Source of the DNA: Perkinsus chesapeaki
Lineage: Eukaryota > Perkinsozoa > Perkinsida > Perkinsidae
Reading direction: 5' to 3'
DNA length: 59,037 nucleotides
Assembly (NCBI GenBank): GCA_013115145.1
Contig: JAAPAO010000166.1
Location: 1 to 59,037 of the forward strand
The translations under genes and the position numbers were made by a program. The notes under the pieces were generated by a model that did not search any database, was not told the DNA's origin, and saw only the letters and a program-made list of their open reading frames with translations. The stretch's first letter is position 1. The number at the start of each line of letters is the position of its first letter. Shown piece by piece: positions 21,581 through 33,167 of the stretch.

Positions 21581-24500
21581 CTACTCGCTCGAAAGGTATC
21601 GACTGTGATCGGGATTCTCAAGGTAGTGTGAGGTAGCTCTGAACTCCTGGATGGAGTCCGCCAGGCTCACGTCCTTCATAGACCTGACCGTGCATTAGTA
21701 ACTTCTACTCTCCATGGAAGCGTAAGATCTTACTGGAATGCATCCTTCTCATCTTCATACGTAAAGTTAGAACCAGAGCCCACCAGTGCTACGCTGAACA
21801 CTCTTCTAACACTCTCACTCGAGAAGAACCTAACCACGCCAGCATCTTTACCGGCTTTTCGTCGGTGAAGTTGTCTGCCTACCTATCGTAGAGGTCCAGC
21901 AGATCCTCCTTTTTAAGTCCGGCGAGCTCCTTCGTTTCTTCAATGCAGCCGTTCCAGTTGAATCTACTCTCTTGCACCTACATATATGAACTCTATGGAC
22001 CTGGCCACCACAAAAGTTCAAATGGAGATTCGCTAATCACAATGGATATACAAGGTGATTCATATAACGACATCAACTTCAAAAGGGCCTATTGGTCTAG
22101 TAGCCAGCAATGTTATGAGAGCGCCTTTCCGCGGGCTCATGGTGAGAATTCGTCCCCGAGAAGCAATATGTGTTCCCAGTAGGCCATACGACGCTGCCAG
22201 GAACGGTAGTGCTTTTATGCACATAGAGAAAAAGCAAGATGCTCGACAGCAGACATGATAGAAGTGAAAGAGGAAATATAAAATGCATAACTGTTGGGCA
22301 GTAATGTACCCCACTGGTGGTAGGAATGATAATCGAAGGCAATGCTGAAGGCAATTCAACACTGAACTTACCTCACACCACATAGTAGTGGTCTCATCCG
22401 TCAAAGTGCGCGGTGGCTCTAGTTTACTGCGAGCCAATGACACTATTTGGGAAGCAAAGGTCTCCTCCGGCATCGGCAACAATACCGATTCCCTGACAAT
22501 CAACAAGGTGACGTAAGGCTGCACAGAAGCTAACTGGAATGCCATCCATGCGGTACCAACCTGAAGTCGTGCAAGAATGCACTAATCCGTTCCCAAAGAG
22601 TTGAAGGCCCGGCGACAGCAGACTGGACGACGACAACATAGCCGAGGACCTGCAAATGCAAGGATTAACTCCATCTTTTCGAAACCGATGACCACATAAA
22701 CTGACCGTATATATTCAAGAAGCAGCTACCTACCCCTCCTGTCAGCCTGACTCCACAGAAGACACTATAGCCAAGCTGCTGCTTAGTTCGTAAAGTGTCG
22801 AAGAGAGGCTCCTCCATAACCGACTCAAGCAGGTCCAACAATACTCTGTCCCGAATGTTATTTGGGGAACATTGGACGTATGCCTCCAACTGAAAAGAAA
22901 AGAACGCCACTTCCACAAGGGGGACCAATTGCTCTTGTTCATAATAACACTTACAACGCTATTTTGTTCAGTGGGATCCTGAGTTTCCTCAAGATAGACT
23001 GTGTGGCCGATGGGGATCTCCAAGCATTGCAAATAAGGGTAATCGGATTCCTAAGGACGTAAAAACGCTCCCCACTGCTGGCGAAAAGGGACCGCCCAGC
23101 TAACCAAAGTCGGGTAAGAGAGCATACCTACCTTCAAGTGTCGCACGGAGTGCTTCTTCATTTCCGACTCGACCATGTTCTCCACCTAGAACGAATGAGT
23201 CTGACGTACATGAACAGGTCACTGTCTCTACTCCATCAACAAAATCACTGTCAATGTTGCCAAGCATCAAACACTGAGTCTTAACACCATTGTGCTTCAC
23301 AGTGTTGTCAAAGTCACCAACAATCTGAAGAGAGTAAGTAGGGCGAAAGGATGACACTGCTCACTTCATTCATATCATCAGCAATCCCTTTATCTTGGAG
23401 CAAGGCTCGCTTTGTCAGTCCACGATGCATGGCGCCCTAAGAGGGATCGTTTTGGGTACACTTAAGGTGTATGTAAACGAAAGATGGTCGAGAAGGCTCA
23501 CCCGTGATAGTAAAGTCATCCGACGGATGCTTGACGCACAAGGAATAGGTCTCATATCCTCATTGAAAAACCTGAATAGAAAAAGGGCTGGGCCGAGAAT
23601 CGAACTCGGGACCTCTCGCACCCAAAGCGAGAATCATACCACTAGACCACACAGCCGCTTAACTCAAAAAACACATTAAATGGGCGGTGACGGAAGACAC
23701 CGCCAGAGGAGACGCCAAAATCATGAACCCACCTGCGCGCTAGGGCTTCCTTTATCGCTTCAAAGCGACCAGCAAGCACCTTTTCAGAACTCTTCAAGTT
23801 GAGAATGACCTCCAGGACCTATCACAAAGCCACTACTATATAAACTGGTAAGCCAGTTCTTACGTTCTTGATGAGCGCCATTAGAGAATCCTTGAACCCG
23901 TAGACGCGCAGTTCAAGGCCTTGGGCGGCAAATGTTAGTTCCGTCGCAAGACCAGCCATCTCTGCCATATAGGTCTCCTCGATAAGAGCTTCCTTGGCCA
24001 ACTCCACCCACAGTCTTTGCTTCACAAACAGAGTTATGTCATTTATGAACAAAGGTGTTGCCAACCGCAACTAAATGAACAAATAAAGGCACACCAATAC
24101 ATGATAAAACGACTTACGCGTATATCGCACCGTGGAGTTGCCGACACCAGTGTGCGCGGTAAGTAAAAGAATTGATCACCCTTTTTCTCCACCAGCTTCG
24201 GAGACTGGCGATCAGTCGGAACAGCAGGGAAGTCAACAAACTCGCTTGACTTAGGCGCACTATCGGCCTCTGAATCAATGAGGACGTCAGATGCACGACC
24301 ACCTGCACCCTCACTCTCTTTCTTCTCTGGGAACGCTTTACCCTCTAGAGTCAAACAGCTTGTCAATGAATCGTAAACGGTGAAGTCTTTCGCAATATAA
24401 CTGAGCAGAGATAATACTCCAGGGCAGACTCGCCCGGAGCACACTAGAAGCGGAGCGGAAGAGCCTACACATTTCTCTTGGGTAGAGCCAGTTTATCATT

Positions 24501-27500
24501 AACCATGGGAGCCGCCAAACGAGCCTTAAAGCCGGCATCCATTTCAGAACGCCAATACTCCACACCGAACCACGGCTCGACCTCAGGAGCTGCATCGGGC
24601 ACCAAACCTAAGAAGCAATTGTTATGGCAGACTGTTTGAACAATACAACTTTTTGAACGATTATGAATCAAAGGCAGCATTGACATTAAAATAACGGCGG
24701 TCATGATGTTCATATGGAGTATTATACAGGTAACCGTGTCATATACATTAGTTATATCATACATAATGTATCTATTATTGCTACTCACTGTACTATATTA
24801 ATAATATTATTATTATCATACAATGATAACATTTCCTTCTACTGTATACCGTAGATGATTGTAATATTGCTAATGATAACAATATACCTATTTACCATAG
24901 TAACATGGATTCACTTACCCTCGACATTAAGTCCCATCTCCTTAGTCATTCTTTCTAATATCTCTTCAGGTGCCTCACCGGCCTCATCCTCCTCTTCTTC
25001 CTCTTCATCATCACTATCTTCCTCTTCCTCATCTTCGTCACCCTCAGCTCCGTCCTCCTCGTTCGCAGTGTCCCCCTCACCAGTACTTCGACCAAATACC
25101 TTAAATGACATACCAGCAACCCAAATAAGCATTGCCTTCCTTACGCTGCTAGTAAGGACGACCAGCATCCTATCAGACGTCATGTACTCGTTCAACAAGT
25201 CACTAACTTCTTTAGCGTTAAATTCTGGCTCCAAGAAGTAGGTGCTGTTCAGAAGGTTCTCAGGCGAGATCTTCGCAGACTAACGAAAATTCACATAATA
25301 GTTACAGCGGAGCGAAGCAGTAAGTCCTACCGGCAACATCGAGCTGGACAGATCATCCGCTGTGGTCGAAGGATCTCTCTCCTCTTGGAATCTGTATTGC
25401 ACGTTGCTGACCTACCAGAACAGATGGGCATTGAGATTAGGCAAAGATACACCGGACAGTTCCAATTACTTGTCTGATCTCATCATACACCCAAGTTGGT
25501 ATCGATCCTAACCTTCTAAGCATGTCAAGATACCTACACATACAGTGAACCGATAAACCATTACTCCGCCTTACTCCATGACATGCACAGCAACATCACG
25601 CCACATGGCCAGGCCTTTGGTTGATAACGTGACACATACGTCAAATACACTGCAAATAGAGTTACTCCCATACCTGAACCCAAACACCAACATCACAATA
25701 ACCGCGATGGATATTCAACTCAGGAAAGGATGCCAGCAGGCCCCATAAACAAAGCGCTTGTTGAGCGAGAAGTTGATCGAGTTTTCTCACTTCACTTTGT
25801 GTAAGTGGTGATCTAATTCATGAAATGCATTAATAGATGAATAGACGTTAACAGCATTCCTCCACGTTAAGACTGGTATCGAGCACTCATCAATAAACGT
25901 CAAAAGTACTCATTCCTTCTCATAACATTTGCTGTCTATCTTCAATCAGTCAGATACTCGACAGTCCCCAACCTACCCCTCCTCAGATACACCCGCTGAC
26001 AAATCAGTGGCCAATCCTTCCGACCTCAGATACGCCAATATCGAGCCCGAACCTGAAGCAGGTCCTCAAACCAACCTGATCGATTGCCCTCAACCTTCAA
26101 TAGTTACCTTCATGGCCTATCAGATGACCTAAAGTATTCGCCGGTTTAGTGCGATACATCCCATTCTGGGGAGGGAGCTGCCATTGTAGTTGAAGCCGGT
26201 GAATATCTTTAATAGGCTAAGCAAGAGCAACATCATACCAAAACAATGTCTAGCTACACGATATCATTATACGGCTATTTGCCATACCAACACAGGAGTC
26301 CTTGCTTTTCCTGGTCGACTTTGCATTTCAAACTGTTAATGGCCCGCACCCTTCCCTTTCTACCAATAGTCCCCCCCCACACTTGTTTTCCCGTTCACCA
26401 AAACTCAGTTGCATGGATTCAACAAATCCTATTAATATTAATATAAAAATATTCCGCTATACAGTTCACAGTGAACTCCACAGTATGAAAACCCTCTCAT
26501 GGGAATTTCGTGGCGCGTGAAAACTCTAAAATGTGTCTCACCTTTGGCACCCAGAAGTGATACGCATGAAGGACACGAAGTTCTTAAACTTATAAACGAG
26601 TTTTTCGTAACAGCGATAACGTTAATAAATCTCCAGCCACACCAGCTGTATCGGGACTCTACCAGCACATGCCTCCCTGACCTACCCTAACCCTTATCAG
26701 ATATGGCATAGCCCCGACGTCCAACGGGAAGCCCTTCTTTTCTAGTGTGATATCTTCAGGCACTTCGACAGCTATGGGGTCTGCCCTCGCCGGAGCAGCT
26801 CGCACATTCGAAAAAGAATCCCGCTGAAAGATGGCCTCAATCCAGGGCGGAGCGAAGCGTGTTTTTTTCTCACTAATTGCTTCTCCATATCGTCCAAAGG
26901 CATACGCGCTACCATGCAGGCTCTCATCCGACCTGCGCCACAATTTAGCTAATTCGCCACTAATTCGGAAACTTACCCGACACATAATAACGATCGTAAA
27001 ACTGCAGTAAAGCCTCTCTTAGTTTGCCGTAGTCATCACCGCCTTGTAGCAAGGACTTCTTATTACCCCATGTAAACTTGCGCCAAATCTGATAGAAAAA
27101 GCGTAAAAACTTGCCCCGGCTAGCACGCCAAGTCTCCACGTTACACAACCCAACCAAAATCTCTCAGGCGTATCTTCGGACGCTATAAAACCGCACTATA
27201 AATGTTTCTAGTGCGCATTTGCCGCCATCCCCACCTTACATGGTCTTCCTTCGCCATACAGCAACCTAACTGCTCCAATCTCGCCGAATCACTGTTAAGC
27301 GTCTGACGGTACCTACCATCCAACGGTCGCAAGTTCGATCCCCACCGAGGGTATTTTTACTCGCTCTCAACCGCCTCCAGCTCTCTCTCGCTGGAATCTG
27401 GATTCATAAGAGGATCAGTGAAGAAGCCAGAGAACATATCGACAGCCTTTTGAAAGCCTGTAACGGTGCACTCGAAGTAATAACAGGTATACCTGATGAG

Positions 27501-29023
27501 TGGATGGCATTAATAGTATTATATCTTATATATAATATCGATTAGTATAACAATATTATCGAATTAGTATTATTGATATTTATAAAAATTGTTATTAACA
27601 ACGGTAAATATTATTGTATCTAATACGGTAAAGAATTCAATTTGAGTGGGGGAACTCAAAGTTCATCACTTCCATCACTTCAAGGTACTATTTATGGTCG
27701 CAAGTGCTGATTTTGGTGAAGTCCCGCGCGACTTGACATGACCGTGGGCAACCCGAAACCGAAAATTCCTCCATCCCCGCGGGATCAAATCACAGCGTTT
27801 GACATGCACCAGCAATCAACAGCCTGCAGCTGAGCTAGGATAGCAGCAGCACTTCACACATTCCCCAAATGCTTCTACACATAAGAATGCTCAATCACTA
27901 TAGCGCCGATGGACTAGGAGTAGTATCCTTCACCCTTCTCCTCCCCCCCCGCCCACTCAAGCTCTGTATAAGCATTGCTATATCCACCATTCTTCGACAG
28001 ATATGTCTCAAACTCGTTCTCCCCAGGATACTTCTCGGAGCCCATAAAGAGCATGTGCTCCAAGTAATGAGCCAGACCTGGATACCTGAAAGATCGGCAC
28101 AGTAAACCTGAAGGGACTCATAGACTAGGAACTTATTTTCTATCGAATTTATCTCTGTCGAGAGCCGATCTCCAACAGCCCACAGCCTATACGAGTCCTA
28201 TTTCGTTACGAGTTAATCTACATGCTATAAAAAATTGGTGCTTGATAGTATATGACAGCCGCCTCCTCGAGTGGGGACTACAGCTCCCCCGCAACATGAC
28301 CCAAATAATGGTTCAACGGGTAAAATGTGAAATTGAGGAAATTTTCCTCTGAATTTCCTGAACGGCATAGGTATAAATACCCCTACTCCTACTGTATAGG
28401 ATCAGTAAAGCTTCCAACACCAACACTAACAGCCATAGCCGCCTTGGTCTTCAATTCATCATTTAATGGTAGTTGCACGAGGACCTGTAAAAACGTATGT
28501 CAATGCGAATTCAACAAAGTGGACAAATGCATAAGATAAAAACTTATTTATTAATTTACAAAAAGATCTGACGTAATATACCAGAGAAGGATTCGATACA
28601 GGAGTACCCAGCTCGAAACTCGCGAAACATACCGATAACCATGCCCGCCCGAACCGCCTCTTTCCACAAGTCGCGCACAGTATCCACTACGATTCACATT
28701 CCCAATGCCCTGATCAATTTGGTGCATTTAGTAACGAGCCATATCTCCCATTAAGGGGTGATAGAACAGCAGATACTCCCAGATGATCCGAGAACAGGGA
28801 TACTAGAAAAGGGGATGCTTTTTCCTCCATAACAAACTCTCTACAAAAATTTAAATTGTATCTCTTCTGTGTTCCCTCTTACCGCTTCAATGCCGTTTTC
28901 CAGCTTAACTATCCTATACTGTCTCTTGTCATTCGGGCTTTTAGTGCTGTTGAGGTCAATTGCCGATATCGCCGACTGATCAACTCGCTGACGCTTTGAC
29001 GGTATTTCCACAGCTGGTGACAT
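21581..29023 (-). CDS. M16 metallopeptidase, insulysin (IDE) type
   Basis: Zinc peptidase of the insulin-degrading-enzyme family; degrades peptides inside a closed chamber. The gene starts MSPAVEIPSKRQRVDQ at 29023; exon 1 (29023-28883) has SPNDKRQYRIVKLENGIEA, exon 2 (28484-28393) VLVQLPLNDELKTKAAM, exon 3 from 28085 YPGLAHYLEHMLFMGSEKYP with the inverted zinc motif HxxEH (28055-28069). Later exons follow IDE order: KLREALLQFYDRYYVS, then VLTS, WFGVEYWRSEM, LILNLK...FEAIKEALARR, CLMLGNIDSD, FDTLRTKQQLGYSVFCGVR, MPEETFASQIVSLARSKLEP, LYDR and the C-terminal DVSLADSIQEFRATSHYLEN, stop at 21581. Many introns, one holding a tRNA (23585-23656). An acidic insertion sits between VLTS and WFGVEYW (about 24.9-25.1 kb). 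Putative cytosolic or peroxisomal location; no signal peptide seen. Confidence 0.9.
23580..23584 (-). terminator. RNA polymerase III T-run terminator overlapping a splice-acceptor tract
   Basis: Five T residues on the minus strand directly follow the tRNA-Pro 3' end. The same bases begin the pyrimidine-rich stretch TTTTTCTATTCAG that ends in the AG acceptor of the host intron (exon resumes at 23571), so the run appears to serve both transcription units. Confidence 0.7.
23585..23656 (-). tRNA. tRNA-Pro(UGG) inside an M16 intron
   Basis: 72 nt on the minus strand with cloverleaf features: acceptor GGCTGTG/CCCAGCC (one T-C mismatch), D-arm box TGGTCTAGTGGTA, anticodon stem CTCGC/GCGAG with loop TTTGGGT (anticodon TGG), T-arm CCGAG-TTCGATT-CTCGG. 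The A box (TGGTCTAGTGG) and B box (GAGTTCGATTC) for RNA polymerase III are intact. It sits in a 161-nt intron (23572-23732) of the insulysin-type gene, in the same orientation. No CCA is encoded, as expected for a nuclear gene. Confidence 0.9.
24917..25100 (-). other. acidic insertion in the M16 protein
   Basis: The translated exon carries a run of Asp/Glu (EEDGAEGDEDEEEEDSDDEE and onward) of roughly thirty acidic residues, placed after the conserved VLTS strand and before EPWFGVEYW. Insulysins lack this; nardilysins have an acidic stretch, but near the active site of the first domain. A 45-nt GT-AG segment just before it (intron or in-frame exon) has no stop, so it could be retained. Confidence 0.65.
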
Positions 29024-29194
29024 TTAATACAAATAGACTACACCTGATGATAGGAAAGACTATCTGCTTTTGCACGATATCGGTCATACTAAACTCGGAG
29101 AGGAGTGATGACTTTATGGATCACTCAGTGCCTACTCGTAGCAATGCCGCAGCTACGCTAGGAACATCAACATGGATTGCACCTACAGTACGTG

Positions 29195-29410
29195 TCATCT
29201 AGAAATGTGCGCCGAAGGCGGGCAAATTTTTCGGCAGCCAGATCGAATTTCGTCGTATTTCCTTTTCTGTCGAATTCTACGACCTCGATTACCCATAAAT
29301 CCCATAAGTCGGGCAGCCGACTTAGGTGCTGAACTATTGTAGTTTTTAGCGGGTAATGTCACACTTAGACGATAATCATTCACCAGAGGGGCAGCAATTG
29401 CGATCCTCAT
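29195..29410 (-). CDS. hypothetical small basic protein
   Basis: 71 codons from an ATG at 29410; the protein is basic in its second half (RGRRIRQKRKYDE) and has no recognisable domain. It lies upstream of the M16 gene on the same strand. It may be a real small gene, an exon, or chance; there is no supporting homology. Confidence 0.25.
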   Translation of the reverse strand: MRIAIAAPLVNDYRLSVTLPAKNYNSSAPKSAARLMGFMGNRGRRIRQKRKYDEIRSGCRKICPPSAHISR

Positions 29411-30361
29411 TAGAACCGAACGATTGGGAGTTGAATCGAGTAAGGATTCACTTGTAGGCTATTTCCTCTTCTTCCAGGTTGGTGTCTACATACCGTAATG
29501 ACTATCAATGTGCAACCAAGATTAACTCAATGAAGTGATCATCTTCTTTGTTTCGGACAAGCGCTAATACAGTGGTGATCACCGAAACTTGAACACTTTC
29601 AACACAACATTCACATTAGAACTAACATTATTGTCAAACAGCGTCATTGATAGCAACACTCGTTAACATATATTATGACAAATACTTAATCCCAACCCTC
29701 GCCACCCTATCGAGCTTGGCTTTACTAAGTAGCGTTCGCTGTTGTTGGGCGGCAAGTTGATTAGAATTGAATATTTAACGTTAGAGTAACCGAGACAAAC
29801 TGAAACCTCGAGCGATATATCTGCGAGACAATTTCAGTATTGAGTATTTTATAATTCCGGAATTGGTATAATTATCATGACAAAATTCTCGGCCGTTTCA
29901 TCGTGATGGCGACGCACTGTAGAGAAGGATATGTGTTGTTCATTAGATCCCAATAGGTGCATTGACAGCCTCACAAGAAACAGAGAAATATTTCCGAAGA
30001 AAGAAAGTAATAAGGAGTTTTAATCCCGATAGATTCGATATAATCGTTAGTCTCAACGATTTACAGTTACCGTGTTTACCGAGGAGGAGAGTTACGAAAA
30101 ATTGTTTCGAGAAAAAGCTTCTAGGATGAATTCACAGTCACATATACAGTAATATCAACTCCATTCAGTATCCAATATGGTACTGTGTGGCGGTGGTGGT
30201 GCTATGATGATGATGATTATTATTATTTGCACGTCTTTGGGGATCTTGAGGTTGTCTACTGCAATTTTGAGATATGTCTGGTATAGTCTTTATAACAGGA
30301 ATACCGGAATAATACATTCTGAAGAATCCACAATAATTCCAATAAACGTGATTCTAATAGC
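29411..30361. other. intergenic, nothing recognised
   Basis: AT-rich sequence with microsatellite-like ATG/ATT runs near 30200-30230. No gene, RNA or element recognised. Confidence 0.4.
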
Positions 30362-30556
30362 ACCCTCGACGTCTCCCCGAAAATGAAGTATGCAATTGCA
30401 TGTATTGAGCAAATTCAATTTCCGTTAACCGTCTCCTGTTGATATATCTGTTAACCTCACCCTCCCCCCTCAGTTTGGCTATATACAATATGCGGATAAT
30501 ATCATTCCTAATACTAATAGACACAGCCACTGCTATCACCACACAGAGACAAGTCA
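30362..30556 (+). repeat. promoter plus signal-peptide cassette, copy 1
   Basis: About 195 bp that recur nearly unchanged at 32451-32644. The repeat begins ACCCTCGACGTCTCCCCG, runs through the presumed 5' untranslated region and the start codon, and ends just after the signal-peptide codons (CACACAG...AAGTCA). Outside these limits the two loci diverge. Confidence 0.85.
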
Positions 30557-30744
30557 ACCGTTCGACAGGTCGACAGGACAGTGACCGTCCTACAGGATCA
30601 CGTGAACTCAATGCGCAATTAGAGGTTTTGCAGAGGGAATCTCAGGAGATATTAGAACGAGCGGAAAGAATTCGAAGAGAGTTGAGACTTCGCCAAGAAG
30701 TACTGCAAAGGGGACGGGCCGCCGCCTGGGAACCAGAGGAGTAA
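30490..30744 (+). CDS. small secreted charged helical protein, paralogue 1
   Basis: 84 residues, start chosen at the ATG at 30490 because the identical start is conserved in the second copy. MRIISFLILIDTATAITTQ is a signal peptide. The mature part is polar, then a charged helix (LEVLQRESQEILERAERIRR) likely to form a coiled coil, ending WEPEE. Paralogue 2 at 32578 has the same signal peptide and a shorter, more Arg-rich helix ending KQPEE. No family recognised; presumably exported. Confidence 0.55.
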   Translation: MRIISFLILIDTATAITTQRQVNRSTGRQDSDRPTGSRELNAQLEVLQRESQEILERAERIRRELRLRQEVLQRGRAAAWEPEE

Positions 30745-31676
30745 TGGTGATGTGATGGTGAAGGTGCCACCGCCAGGTGAGCTGAATTGAATGCAGAATC
30801 TACAATCGAGGGATATCGGTAACAGAATATTGCTCATAGTTGTTATTAAGGATAATCATATTGCGTTGGTGACACTTAGAAGGGGTGGGGCTGGAATGTT
30901 TGCCCTTAATGAACAACGCTGGCGAAAAAGCCCTAGGCGCCTTGATCGCACAACTAACGGCAAAAAATGAACATTGATACCTGAGAAGGGTTGTGCATGC
31001 GTGCAACTCACTTAACCTTCTATGAACTAAGGCTGCCATTGCCGGAGGGAAGACGGAACCTCTGGAGGATTATCAGACCGATCGACCTTCGAAAAGCTCT
31101 AGGATGGTATTCGAACTTCGAGCTCTAATTCTTACTATTGACTTACTATCCACCCCTTAATAGGATGGTCTTGCAACATATTTCATACCCTAGGGAATGC
31201 CTACGGCTAGTCGTAGAGATAAACGATATCCCTGAAATGAGTTCGGGAGGTAGTCTCCATCTCTGGAGAGTATCGCAAAAGCCTGTGATTCCCTTTGTGT
31301 TGCAACAACTGAGTAACCCAATTGCTTTAGAGTATTCGAATATACACACCTCCAGTAGTGTTCTACATATGCTCTTAAGAAATGTGGATTTAGCCCTAGT
31401 CCGGTAAAACTATCGCTGGTTTTGGCATCAGCACTGAAGAGTGCCCTTCTACGGGTTTCACCAGCCAGAGTGTCACCTAGCCCCCTAGATACATATATGT
31501 TCCATGGGGAGCAAAGCAGTGTTGCTGCTGCTGCTGCTGCGATACACTGGGAATCTTGCTAGAAAATAATCCTGGGCCAGAAAGGAATGTCAAATGCGTT
31601 TCTTTTGGGAACTTCCTAAATTACTCTACGACTCGAACCTCGAACCAGGACAGGTGAGAAATATTGAAGAATAATC

Positions 31677-32017
31677 TGAACCTACTAAACCACATGTCGA
31701 TCGTATATCACTTCCTTATAGTTCTGAACCTACTAAACCACATGTCGATCGTATATCACTTCCTTATAGTTCTGAACCTACTAAACCACATGTCGATCGT
31801 NNNNNNNNNNNNNNNNNNNNNNNNNNNNNNNNNNNNNNNNNNNNNNNNNNNNNNNNNNNNNNNNNNNNNNNNNNNNNNNNNNNNNNNNNNNNNATATCGT
31901 ATATCACTTCCTTATAGTTCCAAGCCTACTAAACCACATGTCGATCGTATATCACTTCCTTATAGTTCCAAGCCTACTAAACCACATGTCGATCGTATAT
32001 CACTTCCTTATAGTTCT
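31677..32017 (+). repeat. 48-bp tandem array containing an assembly gap
   Basis: Unit of 48 bp (GAACCTACTAAACCACATGT...). The period is a multiple of three, so open frames run through it: one reads LLNHMSIVYHFLIV repeats, another PTKPHVDRISLPYSS. Units after the gap carry CCAAG in place of TGAAC. The copy number is unknown because Ns replace the middle. Flanking sequence gives no clear start codon or domain, so coding status is undecided. Confidence 0.9.
31801..31893. other. assembly gap (93 Ns)
   Basis: Run of undetermined bases inside the 48-bp tandem array. The frame changes across the gap, so its size is probably not accurate and the array is likely collapsed. Confidence 0.98.
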
Positions 32018-32450
32018 TAGTCGTAGTAATCGGAGAAGTGTCAAAGAGTTAGTTGGGTTAGAAAATACCGGATACGTTGACTCGAGTGACCGGATGAACG
32101 CTGCTTCAATGAGAGAATGCTTCGGGTGGTAGAAATCTTCATCATCCTGTTATAAATTATCATTCGACGCCGATGAAAAATACACAGTGCGATATATTTT
32201 GGTTCAAAAATAATACCATTGAATACTAGCCCATCAACGACGCTTCGCGGGGATGTCCGGATGATTTAGGCGTCAATGCCTCACAGTATTATTATTGAAC
32301 TTTGTATTAAACCGACTACCGCCCCCCCGTGTTTAGACAAGATAAGTCGCACACTCCTCTTGAAGTGATTCACTCATCAAAAAGTAGCTTCCGACAATAC
32401 GCCGCGACTTCTGAAACGAGCGCCATTTCGTCACGTTTTCGATCTAGATA

Positions 32451-32644
32451 CCCTCGACGTCTCCCCGAAAATAAAGTATGCAACTGCATGTATTGAGCAA
32501 ACCTAATTTCCGTTAACCGTCTCCTGTTAATATATCTGTTAACCTCACCCTCCCCTCTCAGTTTTGTTATATACAATATGCGGATAATATCATTCCTAAT
32601 ACTAATAGGCACAGCCACTGCTATCACCACACAGACACAAGTCA
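32451..32644 (+). repeat. promoter plus signal-peptide cassette, copy 2
   Basis: Second copy of the cassette at 30362-30556, about 2.09 kb downstream in the same orientation, differing at scattered positions and one indel. Confidence 0.85.
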
Positions 32645-32796
32645 GCATGGAGGGCGAGCGGGAACGAGTCTTGGCGGAAAGAGCACGAGAAAGACGAGAA
32701 GAAAGACGGCGGAGAAGGGTTGCAAGGAGGAGACGAGGAATAGATGAGGGGGCAGAGACGATGGAGGAAATCCAAGCTAAGCAACCTGAAGAGTAA
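32578..32796 (+). CDS. small secreted Arg/Glu-rich protein, paralogue 2
   Basis: 72 residues. MRIISFLILIGTATAITTQ is a signal peptide almost identical to that of the gene at 30490. The mature part is extremely charged (ERERVLAERARERREERRRR) and probably one long helix; it ends with a short acidic tail. Sequence identity drops sharply after the signal peptide, while length, charge pattern and the terminal PEE are kept, which suggests fast divergence of the mature protein after duplication. Function unknown. Confidence 0.55.
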   Translation: MRIISFLILIGTATAITTQTQVSMEGERERVLAERARERREERRRRRVARRRRGIDEGAETMEEIQAKQPEE

Positions 32797-33167
32797 CCTT
32801 GGAACATCTTGCTGCTCAAGTCCTGTATACTATATCTGCCGACTTCAAACCAAAACCAACAAGGAGAATCGTCCTTCCGCGATCGCTGTTATTCTGCAAG
32901 TGTTGCGTTTGAAGGTAAATGATATATTCATACAAACGATGAGGGACCGAAAGATCGAGAGGAACAACCTATCTTGTTAACAGAGGGTAAGCCGCAGCTC
33001 ACTATGACATACTTCAATCATGGCGTGATTCGGGAACGTTAGAACTCCAACGTCAGGTGATAGGCAATGTAAAAGCTCTACACCCTTCAACACTGCTCGG
33101 CATTGCTTGATTCATCGAATCTACACAGTGCGTAAGATATCTTCGAGGCAGACGATCGCTGCTATTG

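Noticed and set aside
27300-27355. tRNA-like end with GTTCGATCC and a T-run at 27353
   Set aside because: The B-box-like motif and T-run are present, but no matching acceptor strand or A box lies 70-95 nt upstream and the T stem does not pair.
30177-30386. Open frame with GGGGAMMMMI run
   Set aside because: Simple-sequence ATG/ATT repeat without features; no coding support.
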